The notes: generated by a model not told the origin, from the letters alone. A stretch of 64,000 nt of DNA from Tenggerimyces flavus (GCF_016907715.1 NZ_JAFBCM010000001.1:1798001-1862000), one strand, 5' to 3'; positions 1-8,835 are shown, counted from the stretch's first letter. Numbers and translations: made by a program.

Positions 1-131
1 ACGATCCGGTGGAGAGCATCGCGCGGCACTACGGCTTCGGAACGGCCGAGACCTTGCGGCGCGCGTTCCATCGGCTGGTCGGGATCGCGCCGTCGGACTA
101 CCGGGACCGGTTCCGTACCGCCCACGCCTGA
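1..131 (+). CDS. AraC-family (GlxA-like) regulator, C-terminal end only
   Basis: The window opens inside this gene. The frame starts at base 3 and runs about 42 codons to TGA at 129-131. The visible peptide contains FGTAETLRRAFHR followed by a G-x-x-P-S-D-Y-R-x-R-F ending. This is the last helix-turn-helix of AraC/XylS DNA-binding domains, closest to the GlxA/FtrA type in which an N-terminal DJ-1/PfpI-like domain precedes the HTH. The N-terminal part lies outside the window, so the ligand domain cannot be checked. Its last 34 bases overlap the convergent PQ-loop gene. Confidence 0.8.
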   Translation, partial: DPVESIARHYGFGTAETLRRAFHRLVGIAPSDYRDRFRTAHA

Positions 132-691
132 GTGCGCACGAGCATGGCCACGCTGGCGGCAATGCCCGTGACGCCGAGGACGAGGAGCCGCGGGTCGGAC
201 TCGTGCAGGCCGAAGATCGTCCAGCAGCTGAGCTCGCCGCCGATGAGGAGCCAGGTGCCGCGGGCGATGCCGCTGGGGTTGGGCGTCCGGTAGGCGGTCC
301 AGATCGAGGGTGCGACCTGGACGAAGGACGCGATGGTGAGCAGCGTGCCGAGGCCGATCCGGCCGCCGATGCCGTACGCCGTGGCGAGTGCCGCTGCCCA
401 CGCGGCGACCACGAGGGCGGCGCGCGCGGAGAGGCAGCCGCGGATCGCGAGCATGACCGAGACCGTTCCGGCGAGCAGCATCGCGGCCGACGACGGGACC
501 GTCGCGGTCCAGTACTCGAAGAGGACGAAGTAGCCGAGCCAGGCGGCGTTGTTCAGGCTGGTCAGCGTCGCCCACGCCCACGAGACCCCGGCGGTGTCGC
601 CGGTGACGCGCAGCTTGACGATCTGCGGGAGGTACTGCGGGATGCCGAACGCTGCCGCGGCGAGGGGAAGATAGTCGAGCGGATGAGCCAC
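98..691 (-). CDS. PQ-loop (SWEET/SemiSWEET-like) membrane transporter
   Basis: A protein of about 197 residues, almost entirely hydrophobic, with around seven predicted membrane helices. Near the N-terminus it has FGIPQYLPQIVKL, the PQ-loop signature. A degenerate second copy (FVQVAPSIWTAY) occurs after residue 130, giving the two-repeat layout of SWEET-like carriers. I chose GTG at 691 (start M-A-H-P-L-D) because a longer version starting at GTG 745 nearly meets the divergent AsnC gene. Neither start has a good ribosome binding site. Divergent pairing with an Lrp/AsnC regulator suggests export or uptake of an amino acid or other small metabolite, but the substrate is not visible. Confidence 0.75.
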   Translation of the reverse strand: MAHPLDYLPLAAAAFGIPQYLPQIVKLRVTGDTAGVSWAWATLTSLNNAAWLGYFVLFEYWTATVPSSAAMLLAGTVSVMLAIRGCLSARAALVVAAWAAALATAYGIGGRIGLGTLLTIASFVQVAPSIWTAYRTPNPSGIARGTWLLIGGELSCWTIFGLHESDPRLLVLGVTGIAASVAMLVRTQAWAVRNRSR

Positions 692-761
692 GTTCGGCAA
701 TGATATTTCAATCCGCGCGAGAGATAGTTGCGATTGTGTGCTCACCTGAGTGCGTCAGCGA

Positions 762-767
762 TAGGAT
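762..767 (+). promoter_or_regulatory. -10 element (TAGGAT) of a leaderless AsnC-type gene
   Basis: TAGGAT ends 7 bases before the GTG start at 775 and there is no Shine-Dalgarno sequence between them. This is the geometry expected for transcription starting at the start codon itself. Confidence 0.45.
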
Positions 768-774
768 TCTGGGC

Positions 775-1230
775 GTGGACGCGATCGACCGCAAGATCCT
801 TGCGCTGCTGCAGGACGAAGGCCGGCTGACGGTCACCGAGCTGGCCCAGCGAGTGGGGCTGAGCGTGGCGCCCTGCCACCGGCGGCTGCGCGAGCTGGAG
901 CGGTCCGGCGTGATCCGCGGCTACCGCGCGGTGATCGACCAGGCGGCTGTCGGGCTCGGCTTCGAGGTGCTGGCGATGGTGACGATGGACCGCGAGGACG
1001 CGGGCACGATCGCCGATTTCGAACGCAGCCTCGCCGCGATCCCCGAGGTCCGCCACGCCGAACGCCTCTTCGGCGACCCCGACTACCTCGTCCGCATCGC
1101 CACCGCCGACATCGCCGCGTACCAACGCCTCCGCGACGAGCAGCTCGCCACCCTCCCCGGCGTCCGCCGCCTCACCTCGACCATCGTCATGAAGAGCGTC
1201 GTCGACGAACGCCCCCTCGCCACGTCCTAA
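775..1230 (+). CDS. Lrp/AsnC-family transcriptional regulator
   Basis: A protein of 151 residues, typical of the family. The N-terminal winged HTH reads D-A-I-D-R-K-I-L-x-L-L-Q and L-A-Q-R-V-G-L-S-V-A-P-C-H-R-R. A C-terminal RAM/ligand domain follows, with G-F-E-V-L-A-M-V and the F-G-x-x-D-Y-L-V-R-I motif near residue 110. GTG 775 is preferred because the HTH starts two residues later. It is divergent from the PQ-loop transporter, the common arrangement in which an Lrp-type sensor controls an exporter of its ligand. Its stop overlaps the convergent helicase stop by four bases. Confidence 0.9.
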   Translation: MDAIDRKILALLQDEGRLTVTELAQRVGLSVAPCHRRLRELERSGVIRGYRAVIDQAAVGLGFEVLAMVTMDREDAGTIADFERSLAAIPEVRHAERLFGDPDYLVRIATADIAAYQRLRDEQLATLPGVRRLTSTIVMKSVVDERPLATS

Positions 1231-3710
1231 CGGTCGTCGGCGACGATCGCGCCGCGGCGGAGGGCGAGGACGGCTTGCTCGGCGGTGGCTTGGTGCTTGC
1301 CCGGCACTGTCAGCACCTGTTCGAGCAGCTCGGCGACCTGGCGGACCTCGCGGACGACGTCGCCGACGAGGACGCCGCTGCCGGCCAGCGCGACGTCGAG
1401 CGCGGCGCCGCTGGCCCAGCGGTGGAGGGGGACGCCGAGGGCGGGTTCGGGGTGTTGGGTGGGCGGCAGGCCGCAGGCCAGCTCGTCCGCCTGGACCGAC
1501 CGGGTCACGTCGCGTACGAGCGTCCAACGGCTCGCGAGCTCCGGTGTGGCGATGCCGGTCGAGGGCGGGGCGCCGAGGCGGCTTCGTACGGTGAACCACG
1601 AGGCCGCGGACGCCAACGACGGCGCGTCGAGGTCGTCCATCACGCCGGCGGCGATGCACTCGGCGAGCAGCAGCCCGGACGGATGGAAGAGCCGTCGCAC
1701 GGCCTGGCCCGACTCTGTCAACGTCCAGTTGACAACGTGGCCGCGACGCTCGAGCAGCCGGATCATCCGGTCCAGCTCGTCGCGTACGCCCGTCGTGTTC
1801 TCCGTCAGCAACGCCGACAGGCTGGCGATCGACTCGACCAGCCGCCGCCGTTGCCCGTTCGCCTTCGGCGGGCGGCCGTTCGCCGGCGGGGCCTCGACCG
1901 GCACGTCCGGAACCTCGAACTGGGCCAGGGCATCCGCCGCCCTCTGGGCATGCCCACGGCGCGTCGGCTCCCACTCCGGGAGGTCGAGCCGCCCGACGAC
2001 GGTGGGCCGGCCGCGCAGCGACGACGTGGTGAGCTGGACCCGCCGGCCGTTGCTGCCGATCGCCTCGACGTACGCCGCGCCGCGCTTGCGACCCACCGCC
2101 AGCACGACGACCGGCCCGCGCGCGGGAGCGCCGGAGTCGACCACCACGTCCCCGGCCGAGACCGCGGCGAGAACGTCGTCCCGCTTCGGCGCGGCCGGCG
2201 CGACCGGCGCCGAAGCGACAGCGACCTCCGGCCCCAGTGCCTCGAGCTCGGCGCGCCGCAGAGCCAGATCCGTCCGCAGCACCGCGGTGTGATCCAGCGC
2301 CCGGTGCTGCCGCAACGACGACTCGACAGCAGCAACCGCCGAAGCAGGAGTACAGATCCGCACCAGGTTCGCCGCCATCGCCGGCGTCACCCGGAACGCC
2401 GACCGGATCGCCGCCAGATGCCCACCGGCCAAGGCGGCAACGCGATGGAACGGAACGTGCGAGGACCACGGCACGACCACGTGGCCCACCTCGTCGATGC
2501 CCCGCCGCCCCGCCCGACCGGCCAGCTGGGCGAACTCCCCAGCCGTCAGCAGCTCCCCCGAAGCCCGCACCACCCGGTCGATCACGACGGTCCGCGCCGG
2601 CAGGTTGACCCCCAGCGCCAACGTCTCGGTGGCGAACGCGACCTTCACCAGCCCCTCGGCGAACGCCGCCTCCACGACCTCCCGCTGCACCGGCGCCAGG
2701 CCTCCGTGGTGAGCGGCGACGCCCGCCTCGAGCGCCTGCTGCCACCGCCCCGCGTCGATCGCCCGCAGCTCCCCCGCGGACAGCGGCGCCAGCGCCTGGC
2801 TGACGAGCGCACGGATCCGTACCCGCTCCGCCTCGTCGGTGAGCTGCAGACCACTCTCGACGCACTCGACCACCGCCGAGTCGCAGCCGGCGCGAGACAG
2901 GACGAACCAGATGATCGGCGCCAGGTCGTTCGCCCGCAGGTGGGCGATCAGGTCGCCGCGCTCCGGCGGCACCGGACGGTCCCGGTCTCGGGCCCGGAGC
3001 CCGTCGCCACGGGTGTCCCGGCGAGCGCCGTCGAGCAGCTCGGCCGCGGAGTTCATCTGTTCGTCCAGAAAGACCGGAAGCAGCAGCGGTGTCGCGTGGT
3101 GCAGATTTCCAATGGCGTAAAGATGATTGAGCTTCACCGGCCGTTCCGCGGCGACCACCAGCTCGGTCGGCCCGTGCACCTGCACGAGCCAGGAGTGCAC
3201 GGCCTCGACATCGGGGATCGTCGCCGACAGACACACGAGCGGTACGTGGGCGGGCGTGTGGATCACGACCTCTTCCCACGCCGCGCCCCGCTCGACGTCC
3301 TGCAGGTAGTGGAACTCGTCGAGGATCACCGCGCCCAGCGTCGAGAGCGCGGCGGCACCGTCGTACAACATCGCGCGGAGCACCTCGGTCGTCACCACCA
3401 GCACCGGCGCGCCCGGGTTGACGACCCGGTCGCCGGTGATCAGGCCGACCGTCGAGGCGCCGAGGCGTGCCGACAGGTCGCGGTGCTTCTGGTTGCTGAG
3501 CGCCTTCAGCGGCGTGGTGTAGATGGCTCGCGTACCGGCGTCGACGGCCCGCGCGACCGCATAGTCGGCGACGAACGTCTTTCCGGAGCCGGTGGGCGCC
3601 ATGACGAGGACCGAACGCCCCTCGTCGAGGGCGGCCATGGCCTGGAGTTGGAACGGGTCGGGCTGAACGTCGAGCGCGTCGAGAAACGCGCTACGAACCG
3701 AGCGGGGCAA
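1227..3710 (-). CDS. SKI2/Mtr4-like DExH-box RNA helicase
   Basis: An 827-residue superfamily 2 helicase. Motif I APTGSGKT lies at residues 38-45, motif Ic TTPLKALSNQ just after residue 64, motif II DEFH at 131-134, and motif VI reads LAGRAGRRG near residue 396. The order and the long C-terminal region with a winged-helix-like part match the SKI2/Mtr4 group (HelY in mycobacteria), RNA helicases linked to RNA turnover. The start is TTG 3710, preceded by GGAGG at a spacing of five. It is slightly shorter than mycobacterial HelY. It stands alone, convergent with the AsnC gene. The role in this organism is inferred from the family. Confidence 0.88.
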   Translation of the reverse strand: MPRSVRSAFLDALDVQPDPFQLQAMAALDEGRSVLVMAPTGSGKTFVADYAVARAVDAGTRAIYTTPLKALSNQKHRDLSARLGASTVGLITGDRVVNPGAPVLVVTTEVLRAMLYDGAAALSTLGAVILDEFHYLQDVERGAAWEEVVIHTPAHVPLVCLSATIPDVEAVHSWLVQVHGPTELVVAAERPVKLNHLYAIGNLHHATPLLLPVFLDEQMNSAAELLDGARRDTRGDGLRARDRDRPVPPERGDLIAHLRANDLAPIIWFVLSRAGCDSAVVECVESGLQLTDEAERVRIRALVSQALAPLSAGELRAIDAGRWQQALEAGVAAHHGGLAPVQREVVEAAFAEGLVKVAFATETLALGVNLPARTVVIDRVVRASGELLTAGEFAQLAGRAGRRGIDEVGHVVVPWSSHVPFHRVAALAGGHLAAIRSAFRVTPAMAANLVRICTPASAVAAVESSLRQHRALDHTAVLRTDLALRRAELEALGPEVAVASAPVAPAAPKRDDVLAAVSAGDVVVDSGAPARGPVVVLAVGRKRGAAYVEAIGSNGRRVQLTTSSLRGRPTVVGRLDLPEWEPTRRGHAQRAADALAQFEVPDVPVEAPPANGRPPKANGQRRRLVESIASLSALLTENTTGVRDELDRMIRLLERRGHVVNWTLTESGQAVRRLFHPSGLLLAECIAAGVMDDLDAPSLASAASWFTVRSRLGAPPSTGIATPELASRWTLVRDVTRSVQADELACGLPPTQHPEPALGVPLHRWASGAALDVALAGSGVLVGDVVREVRQVAELLEQVLTVPGKHQATAEQAVLALRRGAIVADDR

Positions 3711-3961
3711 GCGGACCTCCGCGGAGCTGGGCGGACACGAGCTTCCTCAGCAGCTTCAACGCGGCACCCCCTTCCCCTGCGTGCATAGATCGGTCTCAGA
3801 CGCTCACAGCGTGCCCGCCACCGTTCCGCCCGTCAAGCCGATTGCGCGCCACGGGGTCATGGCTCACCCGTGCGATCCGCCTGGAAACGTCGTGACACTT
3901 CGCTCTCTCAGCCGAACGTCCGGCCCGCCGAGCATGAACGGGAGAGAGGGAGGTGGCTGAG

Positions 3962-4660
3962 ATGACAACCGACGTACTGCCGGCCAAGTCCTCGCGGTGG
4001 GTGCCGTGGGAGGGAACGCCGGGGCGCAAGGACCTGGTCGCGTGGACGGCGCTCGGGCTGATGGCGCTCTTCTACACGGCGATGTGGCCGCTGCGGCCGA
4101 TCCTGCTCGGCACCAACCCGGTGCTGCTGGAGCTGCTCACCGGCTCCAAGGAGGCGATCATCGCCGCCGGGGCGTTCGCGAACGTCGGGCAGGTGCCGCT
4201 CGCGGTCGTCGTGGTGGTGGGCATCGCGGGCATGATGAAGTTCGACGCGCTCGTCTGGTGGGCCGGCAAGCTGTGGGGTCCGGGGCTGGTGCGCAAGTTC
4301 GCCGGCAAAGGCAGGGCGGCGGCTTGGTTCGCCCGCAAGCTCGAGCGGCCGAGCCGGTGGCTGCTGTGGCCGGCGGTCGCGCTGGCGCCGTGGACGCCGG
4401 TGCCGTCGTCGCTGGTCTACGCCGCCGCCGGGTGGACCGGCATGCGGCTGCGGACGTTCCTCGTCCTCGACGGCATCGGCACCGCACTCCGGGTCGGTGT
4501 CTATGCGGGCTTGGGCTTCGCGATCGGGCAACCCGCGGTTGACGTTGCCGAACGGATCTCCGAGTACGGCCTGTGGCTCTCGCTCGGGATCATCCTGGTG
4601 ATCATCGCGGGCCAGGTGTGGCGGAGACGAGGTCGTCGCCCAAAGGTGTCCGCTGGTTGA
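3962..4660 (+). CDS. DedA/VTT-like integral membrane protein
   Basis: A protein of 232 residues with about five hydrophobic segments. The central and C-terminal part (A-P-W-T-P-V-P-S-S-L-V-Y-A-A-A-G-W-T-G-M, residues about 140-160, then a G-x-x-x-R-V-G-V-Y-A-G-L-G helix) resembles the VTT/DedA fold, membrane proteins thought to move lipids or ions. ATG 3962 was chosen over an in-frame GTG at 3953 because GGGAGG ends at 3953, giving normal spacing only to the ATG. The last 59 bases overlap the convergent regulator gene. Family membership is by pattern and moderately sure. Confidence 0.6.
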   Translation: MTTDVLPAKSSRWVPWEGTPGRKDLVAWTALGLMALFYTAMWPLRPILLGTNPVLLELLTGSKEAIIAAGAFANVGQVPLAVVVVVGIAGMMKFDALVWWAGKLWGPGLVRKFAGKGRAAAWFARKLERPSRWLLWPAVALAPWTPVPSSLVYAAAGWTGMRLRTFLVLDGIGTALRVGVYAGLGFAIGQPAVDVAERISEYGLWLSLGIILVIIAGQVWRRRGRRPKVSAG

Positions 4661-5609
4661 GCACGAGGCGGCCGCTGCGCTGGGACTGGACCAGCCCCGC
4701 GGCGCGGAGGACGGCGAGCTGTTCGGCGACGTGGCCGGCCGCGACGTCCAGGTCCGCGGCGACCTGGGTCGTCGGGGTCGGCTGGTGCAGCCGCGCGAGG
4801 ATGCGCGCGCGAGTTCGGCCGAGGGCGCGGACCAGGCCGTCGGGCACGGGCGCGGACGTACGCCAGACCTGGTGGACGTCGTACGCGCGGTACCAGACCG
4901 TCGGCGGGTTCGGCGGATCCGTCGCGCCGCCGAGCCGGTTGCCCGCGAACACCGACGGCATCAGCACCAGGCCCTCGTCGTTGAGCTCCACCTCGACGGG
5001 GAACGGCCGCCGGACCTCGAGCGTGTCGCGCCGCCAGCGGATGCCGTCGTTCAACGCGCCGAACGCGTGCGCGACACCGCGCAGGGCGAGGTCCAGCGCG
5101 CGGCGGTCCAGATCCGCTTGCAGGCAAGCACGAATCCGCGGCCAGTCGGGCAGCAGCACGAGCTCCCAGAACGCGAGCAGCTCGGCCGCGGCCCGGTCCC
5201 GCACGAGCCCCGGCCGCTGGCGCAGGGCCCGTACCTCGGCGACACGGCGCCGGTCGGTGCCGGGCGCGAGCCAGTGCTCGATCAGGCCGAGCTCGGTGCG
5301 GACCCGCGTCAACGGCGTCGCGCGAACCGACGCCAGCTCGTCCTCGATCGCGAGCGGCTCCGGCGCGGCGGGCGGGGCGAGGAAGTCGGGAACGTAGTTC
5401 GCCGGGGGCACGAGCGCGTAGAGGAACCGCAGGTCGAGCCCCGCGCCGTCGACGAGCCCCTGTGCGGTACGCCGCCAGGTGTCGTACGCAGGGAAGAACG
5501 CGCGGCTCAACGGATGCAGCACGCGCAGCGCGTTGCGCACCTCGAGCAGCGGCGAGTAGCCGAACCGCGAATTGGCCATCGAGACGGCCGTGAAGTGGTA
5601 CTGGATCAC
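4602..5609 (-). CDS. ArsR/DUF5937-type winged-helix regulator
   Basis: 335 residues. A long N-terminal region of the DUF5937 kind (starts I-Q-Y-H-F-T, with F-G-Y-S-P-L-L-E-V near residue 20) precedes a C-terminal ArsR-like HTH around residues 275-320 (T-T-Q-V-A-A-D-L-D-V-A-A-G-H-V-A-E-Q-L-x-V-L). GTG 5609 fits the family start; longer frames run into the promoter of the divergent MFS gene. A -10-like CAGAAT, part of a perfect inverted repeat, lies eight bases upstream. It is probably the repressor of the adjacent MFS exporter and of itself. Confidence 0.75.
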   Translation of the reverse strand: MIQYHFTAVSMANSRFGYSPLLEVRNALRVLHPLSRAFFPAYDTWRRTAQGLVDGAGLDLRFLYALVPPANYVPDFLAPPAAPEPLAIEDELASVRATPLTRVRTELGLIEHWLAPGTDRRRVAEVRALRQRPGLVRDRAAAELLAFWELVLLPDWPRIRACLQADLDRRALDLALRGVAHAFGALNDGIRWRRDTLEVRRPFPVEVELNDEGLVLMPSVFAGNRLGGATDPPNPPTVWYRAYDVHQVWRTSAPVPDGLVRALGRTRARILARLHQPTPTTQVAADLDVAAGHVAEQLAVLRAAGLVQSQRSGRLVLNQRTPLGDDLVSATPGPR

Positions 5610-5617
5610 AGTCCACG

Positions 5618-5635
5618 ATTCTGGCTGAACAGAAT
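5618..5635. promoter_or_regulatory. Perfect inverted repeat, likely operator between regulator and MFS gene
   Basis: ATTCTG-N6-CAGAAT is a perfect dyad in the 95-base divergent gap. It overlaps the -10-like region of the leftward regulator gene, a good position for autorepression and for control of the exporter. Confidence 0.55.
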
Positions 5636-5704
5636 GATTGGCGCACCCCCTGCCGGTGAATCCACGATGGCGAACGACTTCTGCTGCTCCCGAAGGGGTT
5701 CTCC

Positions 5705-6937
5705 ATGTCGTCCACACCGACACCTGGCTGGCTGCGCGTCCTGATCGCGGTCCTGCTCGTGGACATGCTCGGCGCGGGCCTGTACCTGCCGGTCTCCCTG
5801 CTCTACTTCACGAAAGTCGCGGACCTGCCGCTGTCGACGGTGGGCTGGTGCCTGTCGTTCGCGCAGCTCGCGACGCTCCCGTTGCCGCTGCTGATCGGCC
5901 GGCTGGTCGACCGGGTCGGCGCGCGGACCGTCGTGCTCGGCGGCCTGGTCCTGCAGGGCGTCGGGTTCCTCGGCTACCTGTGGGTCGGATCGCCGGGGTC
6001 GCTGGTGGTGTTCGCGCTGCTCGCGGCGCTCGGGCAGCGCGCGTACTGGTCGTCGATCTTCACGCTGATCGCGGAGCTGGCGAGCGGGCCGGAGCGCGAC
6101 CGTGCGTACGGTATTGCCGGCGCCGCGCAGAACACCGGCGTCGGGCTCGGCGCGGTGCTCGCGGCGCTGTTGCTCGCGGTCGGCGACGAGTCCGCCTACC
6201 AGGTCGCGGTGGTCGTGAACGCGGCGACGTTCCTGCTGTCCGCGCTGGTGCTGTGGCGCGGTCTGCCGAAGACGAAGGCAGCGCCGGCGCCGAAGGCGCA
6301 GGGGCTGGGCGTCGGGCCGCTGCGGGACAAGCCGTTCGTCGCGCTCGTCGGCGCCAACACGGTTTTCGCCTTGTGCAGTGGGATGTTGGCGCTCGGGCTG
6401 CCGGTGTTCATGGCCGACGCGCTGGCGGGGCCGGGCTGGCTGGTCGCGGTCCTCCTCGGCGCGAACACCGCGGCGCTCGCGCTGTGCCAGGTGTGGGTGG
6501 TCAAGCGGACGGAGGGGCGGCGGCGTACGCGGGTGCTGTTCGTCGCGGCGGTGCTGTGGACCGGGTGGGGCGTGCTGATGGCCTCGACGCTCGGGCTGCC
6601 GACGGTGGCGGTGCTGCCGTTCCTGCTGCTGGTGACCGCCCCGTACACGCTGGCCGAGCTCCTGCACGCGCCGACGTCGAACGCGCTCGCCGCCGCGGCG
6701 GCGCCGGCCGAGCAGCGCGGCAGCTACCTGGCGACGTTCCAGTTCTCGTTCGCGCTCGCCGGCGCGATCGGCCCGGCCCTGTTCACGCAGCTGTTCGGCT
6801 GGCACCCCGCCGCGCCCTGGCTCGTGATCGCGGCGGCGTCGCTGCTCGCCGGGCTGGCGATGATCGCGCTGGAACGGCGGCTGCCCGCGCTCGCCGTGCG
6901 AACGCGGGCAGCCGAGGAGGAACTAGCGTCAGCGTGA
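5705..6937 (+). CDS. Major facilitator superfamily transporter
   Basis: 410 residues with about twelve hydrophobic helices in two halves, split by a basic loop near residues 190-205 (K-T-K-A-A-P-A-P-K). The loop after helix 2 reads L-I-G-R-L-V-D-R-V-G-A-R, the MFS motif A (G-x-L-x-D-R-x-G-R/A-R). It is probably a drug or sugar efflux carrier of the 12-helix type. GAAGGGG lies before the ATG. It is divergent from the ArsR-like regulator with a shared inverted repeat. The 3' end overlaps the convergent PfpI-like gene by nine bases. The substrate cannot be read from sequence. Confidence 0.9.
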   Translation: MSSTPTPGWLRVLIAVLLVDMLGAGLYLPVSLLYFTKVADLPLSTVGWCLSFAQLATLPLPLLIGRLVDRVGARTVVLGGLVLQGVGFLGYLWVGSPGSLVVFALLAALGQRAYWSSIFTLIAELASGPERDRAYGIAGAAQNTGVGLGAVLAALLLAVGDESAYQVAVVVNAATFLLSALVLWRGLPKTKAAPAPKAQGLGVGPLRDKPFVALVGANTVFALCSGMLALGLPVFMADALAGPGWLVAVLLGANTAALALCQVWVVKRTEGRRRTRVLFVAAVLWTGWGVLMASTLGLPTVAVLPFLLLVTAPYTLAELLHAPTSNALAAAAAPAEQRGSYLATFQFSFALAGAIGPALFTQLFGWHPAAPWLVIAAASLLAGLAMIALERRLPALAVRTRAAEEELASA

Positions 6938-8737
6938 GCCGACGCTCTCTAGCACCTCCTGCCGGACGGGCTGTTCCGCTGGCTGGCGCCTGCGCGACCA
7001 GCGGAACGGTCCGCCGCCGCGCTTGGCGCTGTAGTGGTGCCGCCGCGCCAGCATCGGGATCAGCATCGTGACGAACATCGCCACATGACCGATCATCATC
7101 AGCTCGTTCCCGGTGAGCAGTCCGAGCAGCGTGGGGACCAGCAGCAGGACGAACGGGGCCACCATCGCCACGCTCATCTCGCCGATCATCCGCCACCCGT
7201 GCCCGCGGAGCCACATCCACAGGCCCATGCCGATCGTCATGTTCGCCGCCATCACCAGCGTGGACGCGACCACGTTCTCCGACAGCCCACGGAAGACCGC
7301 CGTCCAGACCGGGTCGAGCAGCATCATTCCGGCCAGCATCGAGACGACCATCTCCAGGTAGTGCCCGGTGAAGCGCCGGAACCCGGGCCAGCGGCGCAGC
7401 ACCCAGACGATCCCCGCCGCGATCAGCGCGCCGGCCAGCGCGACGAGCAGCAGCCGCAGCGTCGGCATCCACGGCCAAGCAGGTCCGCTCAGGTCGGCCG
7501 GTGCCGCGTACTCCAGCACCTTCGCCGTCCACCTCGCACTCGCCAGGTCGGAGTGCGCCGCCAGGTCGCGCAGGCCGTCGTCGAACGGGAAGCCGCCACG
7601 GGTGTGGACGTACTCCGCCGTCAGCCCGGCGGCGCTGGCCGCCTGGGCGATCGCCGGGTCGGCAGCCGCTGCCGCCGCTTCGCCGGGCACGATCAGCCGG
7701 TCCAGCTGGCCGGCGGCCGCGAGGGTCGAGCGCGGGACGAACGTCAGCCCGTGTCGCGACCGGATCGGCTGCCCGTCCAGCGTGAGGGGGAGCGGACGGG
7801 CGATGAACGACCGCTCGGTGTACGGCCGCAGGATCGAGGACAGCTCGATCTCGCCCACGCCCTCGGTGAGCAGGACTCCGAGCTGCGTCGGCGTACGGAA
7901 CGCCAGGTTGATCGGCGTCGCGAGGTCCGTCAGCGCCAGCGTGGACTCCGGCGCGGGGCCCGGCTTGCCGGGCGAGTAGTTCGGCCAGCGCACGGCGTCG
8001 GCTGCCTGCCGCGCGGTCGCCTCGCCGGCGTACCGCTCGATCACGCGCAGGGCGCCGTCGATTCCGGACAGGACTCCGGCGGTGGTGATGATGTCGCCGT
8101 CGTCGACGTACCGCGGGCCGCGGATCCACTCGATCTGCTTGTAGTCGTGCGTCAACGGCGTCAGGCCGAACCAGTGCGAGGTCGCGGGGCGGCCGTCGAG
8201 CAGGCCGATGTCGGCGATGAGCTCGGTGCCGACACAGACTCCGACGAGCGTCGCGCCGGCGGTGGCCTGCTCGTGCAGCCAGTTCTTCAGCGGCTCCGAG
8301 ACCGGCTTCTTCGGGTCCGGCACGGCGGGGACGACGATGACGTCGGCGCCGAGCGGGACCTTCTGCTTCAGGTCCTCGAAGCTGAGGTCGGGGACGAGGT
8401 CGAGGCCGCCGTTCAGCGGGACCGGGCGCCGCGTCGGGGCGACCGTGTAGACGTTGAACGCCTTGGACTCCTTGAGCGTCGCGTACGGCGCCATCGCGTC
8501 GACGACGTTCGCGCCCTGGTTGCCCAGCAGGATCACCGCGGTGGGTCGCGTCGGGTCGTGCGTCGGGATCGGGGCCTGCTCGACGGCCGTCTCGACCTGG
8601 TCCGTCAGTGCCACGGGGGCCGGGTAGACCGCGCCGATCGCGTCGGCGGCTGTCGTCCAGCCCGCGCCCGTGATCGCGGCGAGTGCCGCGACTCCTATCG
8701 AAAGTCCGGTCGCTGCCCGGACCAGCCACCGCTTCAT
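6929..8737 (-). CDS. DJ-1/PfpI-domain protein fused to a polytopic membrane domain
   Basis: 602 residues. A signal/anchor helix (residues 5-25) is followed by a DJ-1/PfpI (GlxA N-terminal type) domain, with T-A-V-I-L-L near residue 65 and the nucleophile elbow V-G-V-C-V-G-T-E-L-I-A near 170. A second, less conserved segment follows at about 270-420 and may be another PfpI-like half. Residues about 435-580 hold a TM helix, then four or five more helices rich in Met and Trp (N-M-T-I-G-M-G-L-W-M-W-L). The N-terminal part is therefore probably extracytoplasmic. AGGGAGA precedes the ATG. It is divergent from a TetR gene with overlapping promoters. The function is unknown. Confidence 0.7.
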   Translation of the reverse strand: MKRWLVRAATGLSIGVAALAAITGAGWTTAADAIGAVYPAPVALTDQVETAVEQAPIPTHDPTRPTAVILLGNQGANVVDAMAPYATLKESKAFNVYTVAPTRRPVPLNGGLDLVPDLSFEDLKQKVPLGADVIVVPAVPDPKKPVSEPLKNWLHEQATAGATLVGVCVGTELIADIGLLDGRPATSHWFGLTPLTHDYKQIEWIRGPRYVDDGDIITTAGVLSGIDGALRVIERYAGEATARQAADAVRWPNYSPGKPGPAPESTLALTDLATPINLAFRTPTQLGVLLTEGVGEIELSSILRPYTERSFIARPLPLTLDGQPIRSRHGLTFVPRSTLAAAGQLDRLIVPGEAAAAAADPAIAQAASAAGLTAEYVHTRGGFPFDDGLRDLAAHSDLASARWTAKVLEYAAPADLSGPAWPWMPTLRLLLVALAGALIAAGIVWVLRRWPGFRRFTGHYLEMVVSMLAGMMLLDPVWTAVFRGLSENVVASTLVMAANMTIGMGLWMWLRGHGWRMIGEMSVAMVAPFVLLLVPTLLGLLTGNELMMIGHVAMFVTMLIPMLARRHHYSAKRGGGPFRWSRRRQPAEQPVRQEVLESVGSR

Positions 8738-8760
8738 CTGCGTCTCCCTGGTGTCTTAAA

Positions 8761-8774
8761 GCGAGGATCCTCGC
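8761..8774. promoter_or_regulatory. 14-bp perfect palindrome, candidate TetR operator
   Basis: GCGAGGATCCTCGC is a perfect palindrome. It lies just downstream of the predicted -10 of the leftward PfpI-membrane gene, where a bound repressor would block transcription. An eight-base half site (CCTCGCAT) recurs at 8830-8837, overlapping the TetR start. Confidence 0.6.
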
Positions 8775-8782
8775 ATCAGTGA

Positions 8783-8828
8783 CTGTAGGTCGAGGGGTTG
8801 CTTAATGCAAGAGATTTCGCGTTATGAT
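8783..8828. promoter_or_regulatory. Back-to-back promoters sharing a palindromic -35 region
   Basis: Leftward: TTGCAT (8810-8805), 17-base spacer, TACAGT (8788-8783). Rightward: TTGCTT (8798-8803), 19-base spacer, TATGAT (8823-8828). Both -35 hexamers fall in the dyad TTGC-N5-GCAA (8798-8810), so polymerase can occupy only one direction at a time and one repressor dimer could block both. Confidence 0.6.
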
Positions 8829-8835
8829 TCCTCGC

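Noticed and set aside
742-3279. 845-codon open frame on the - strand over the AsnC and helicase genes
   Set aside because: It is the shadow of the helicase in another frame: extremely Arg/Gly/Ala-rich, no domain, no start signal.
1275-3788. 837-codon frame on the + strand antisense to the helicase
   Set aside because: Typical high-GC antisense frame with Arg/Gln/His-rich composition and no motif; the helicase motifs on the other strand are decisive.
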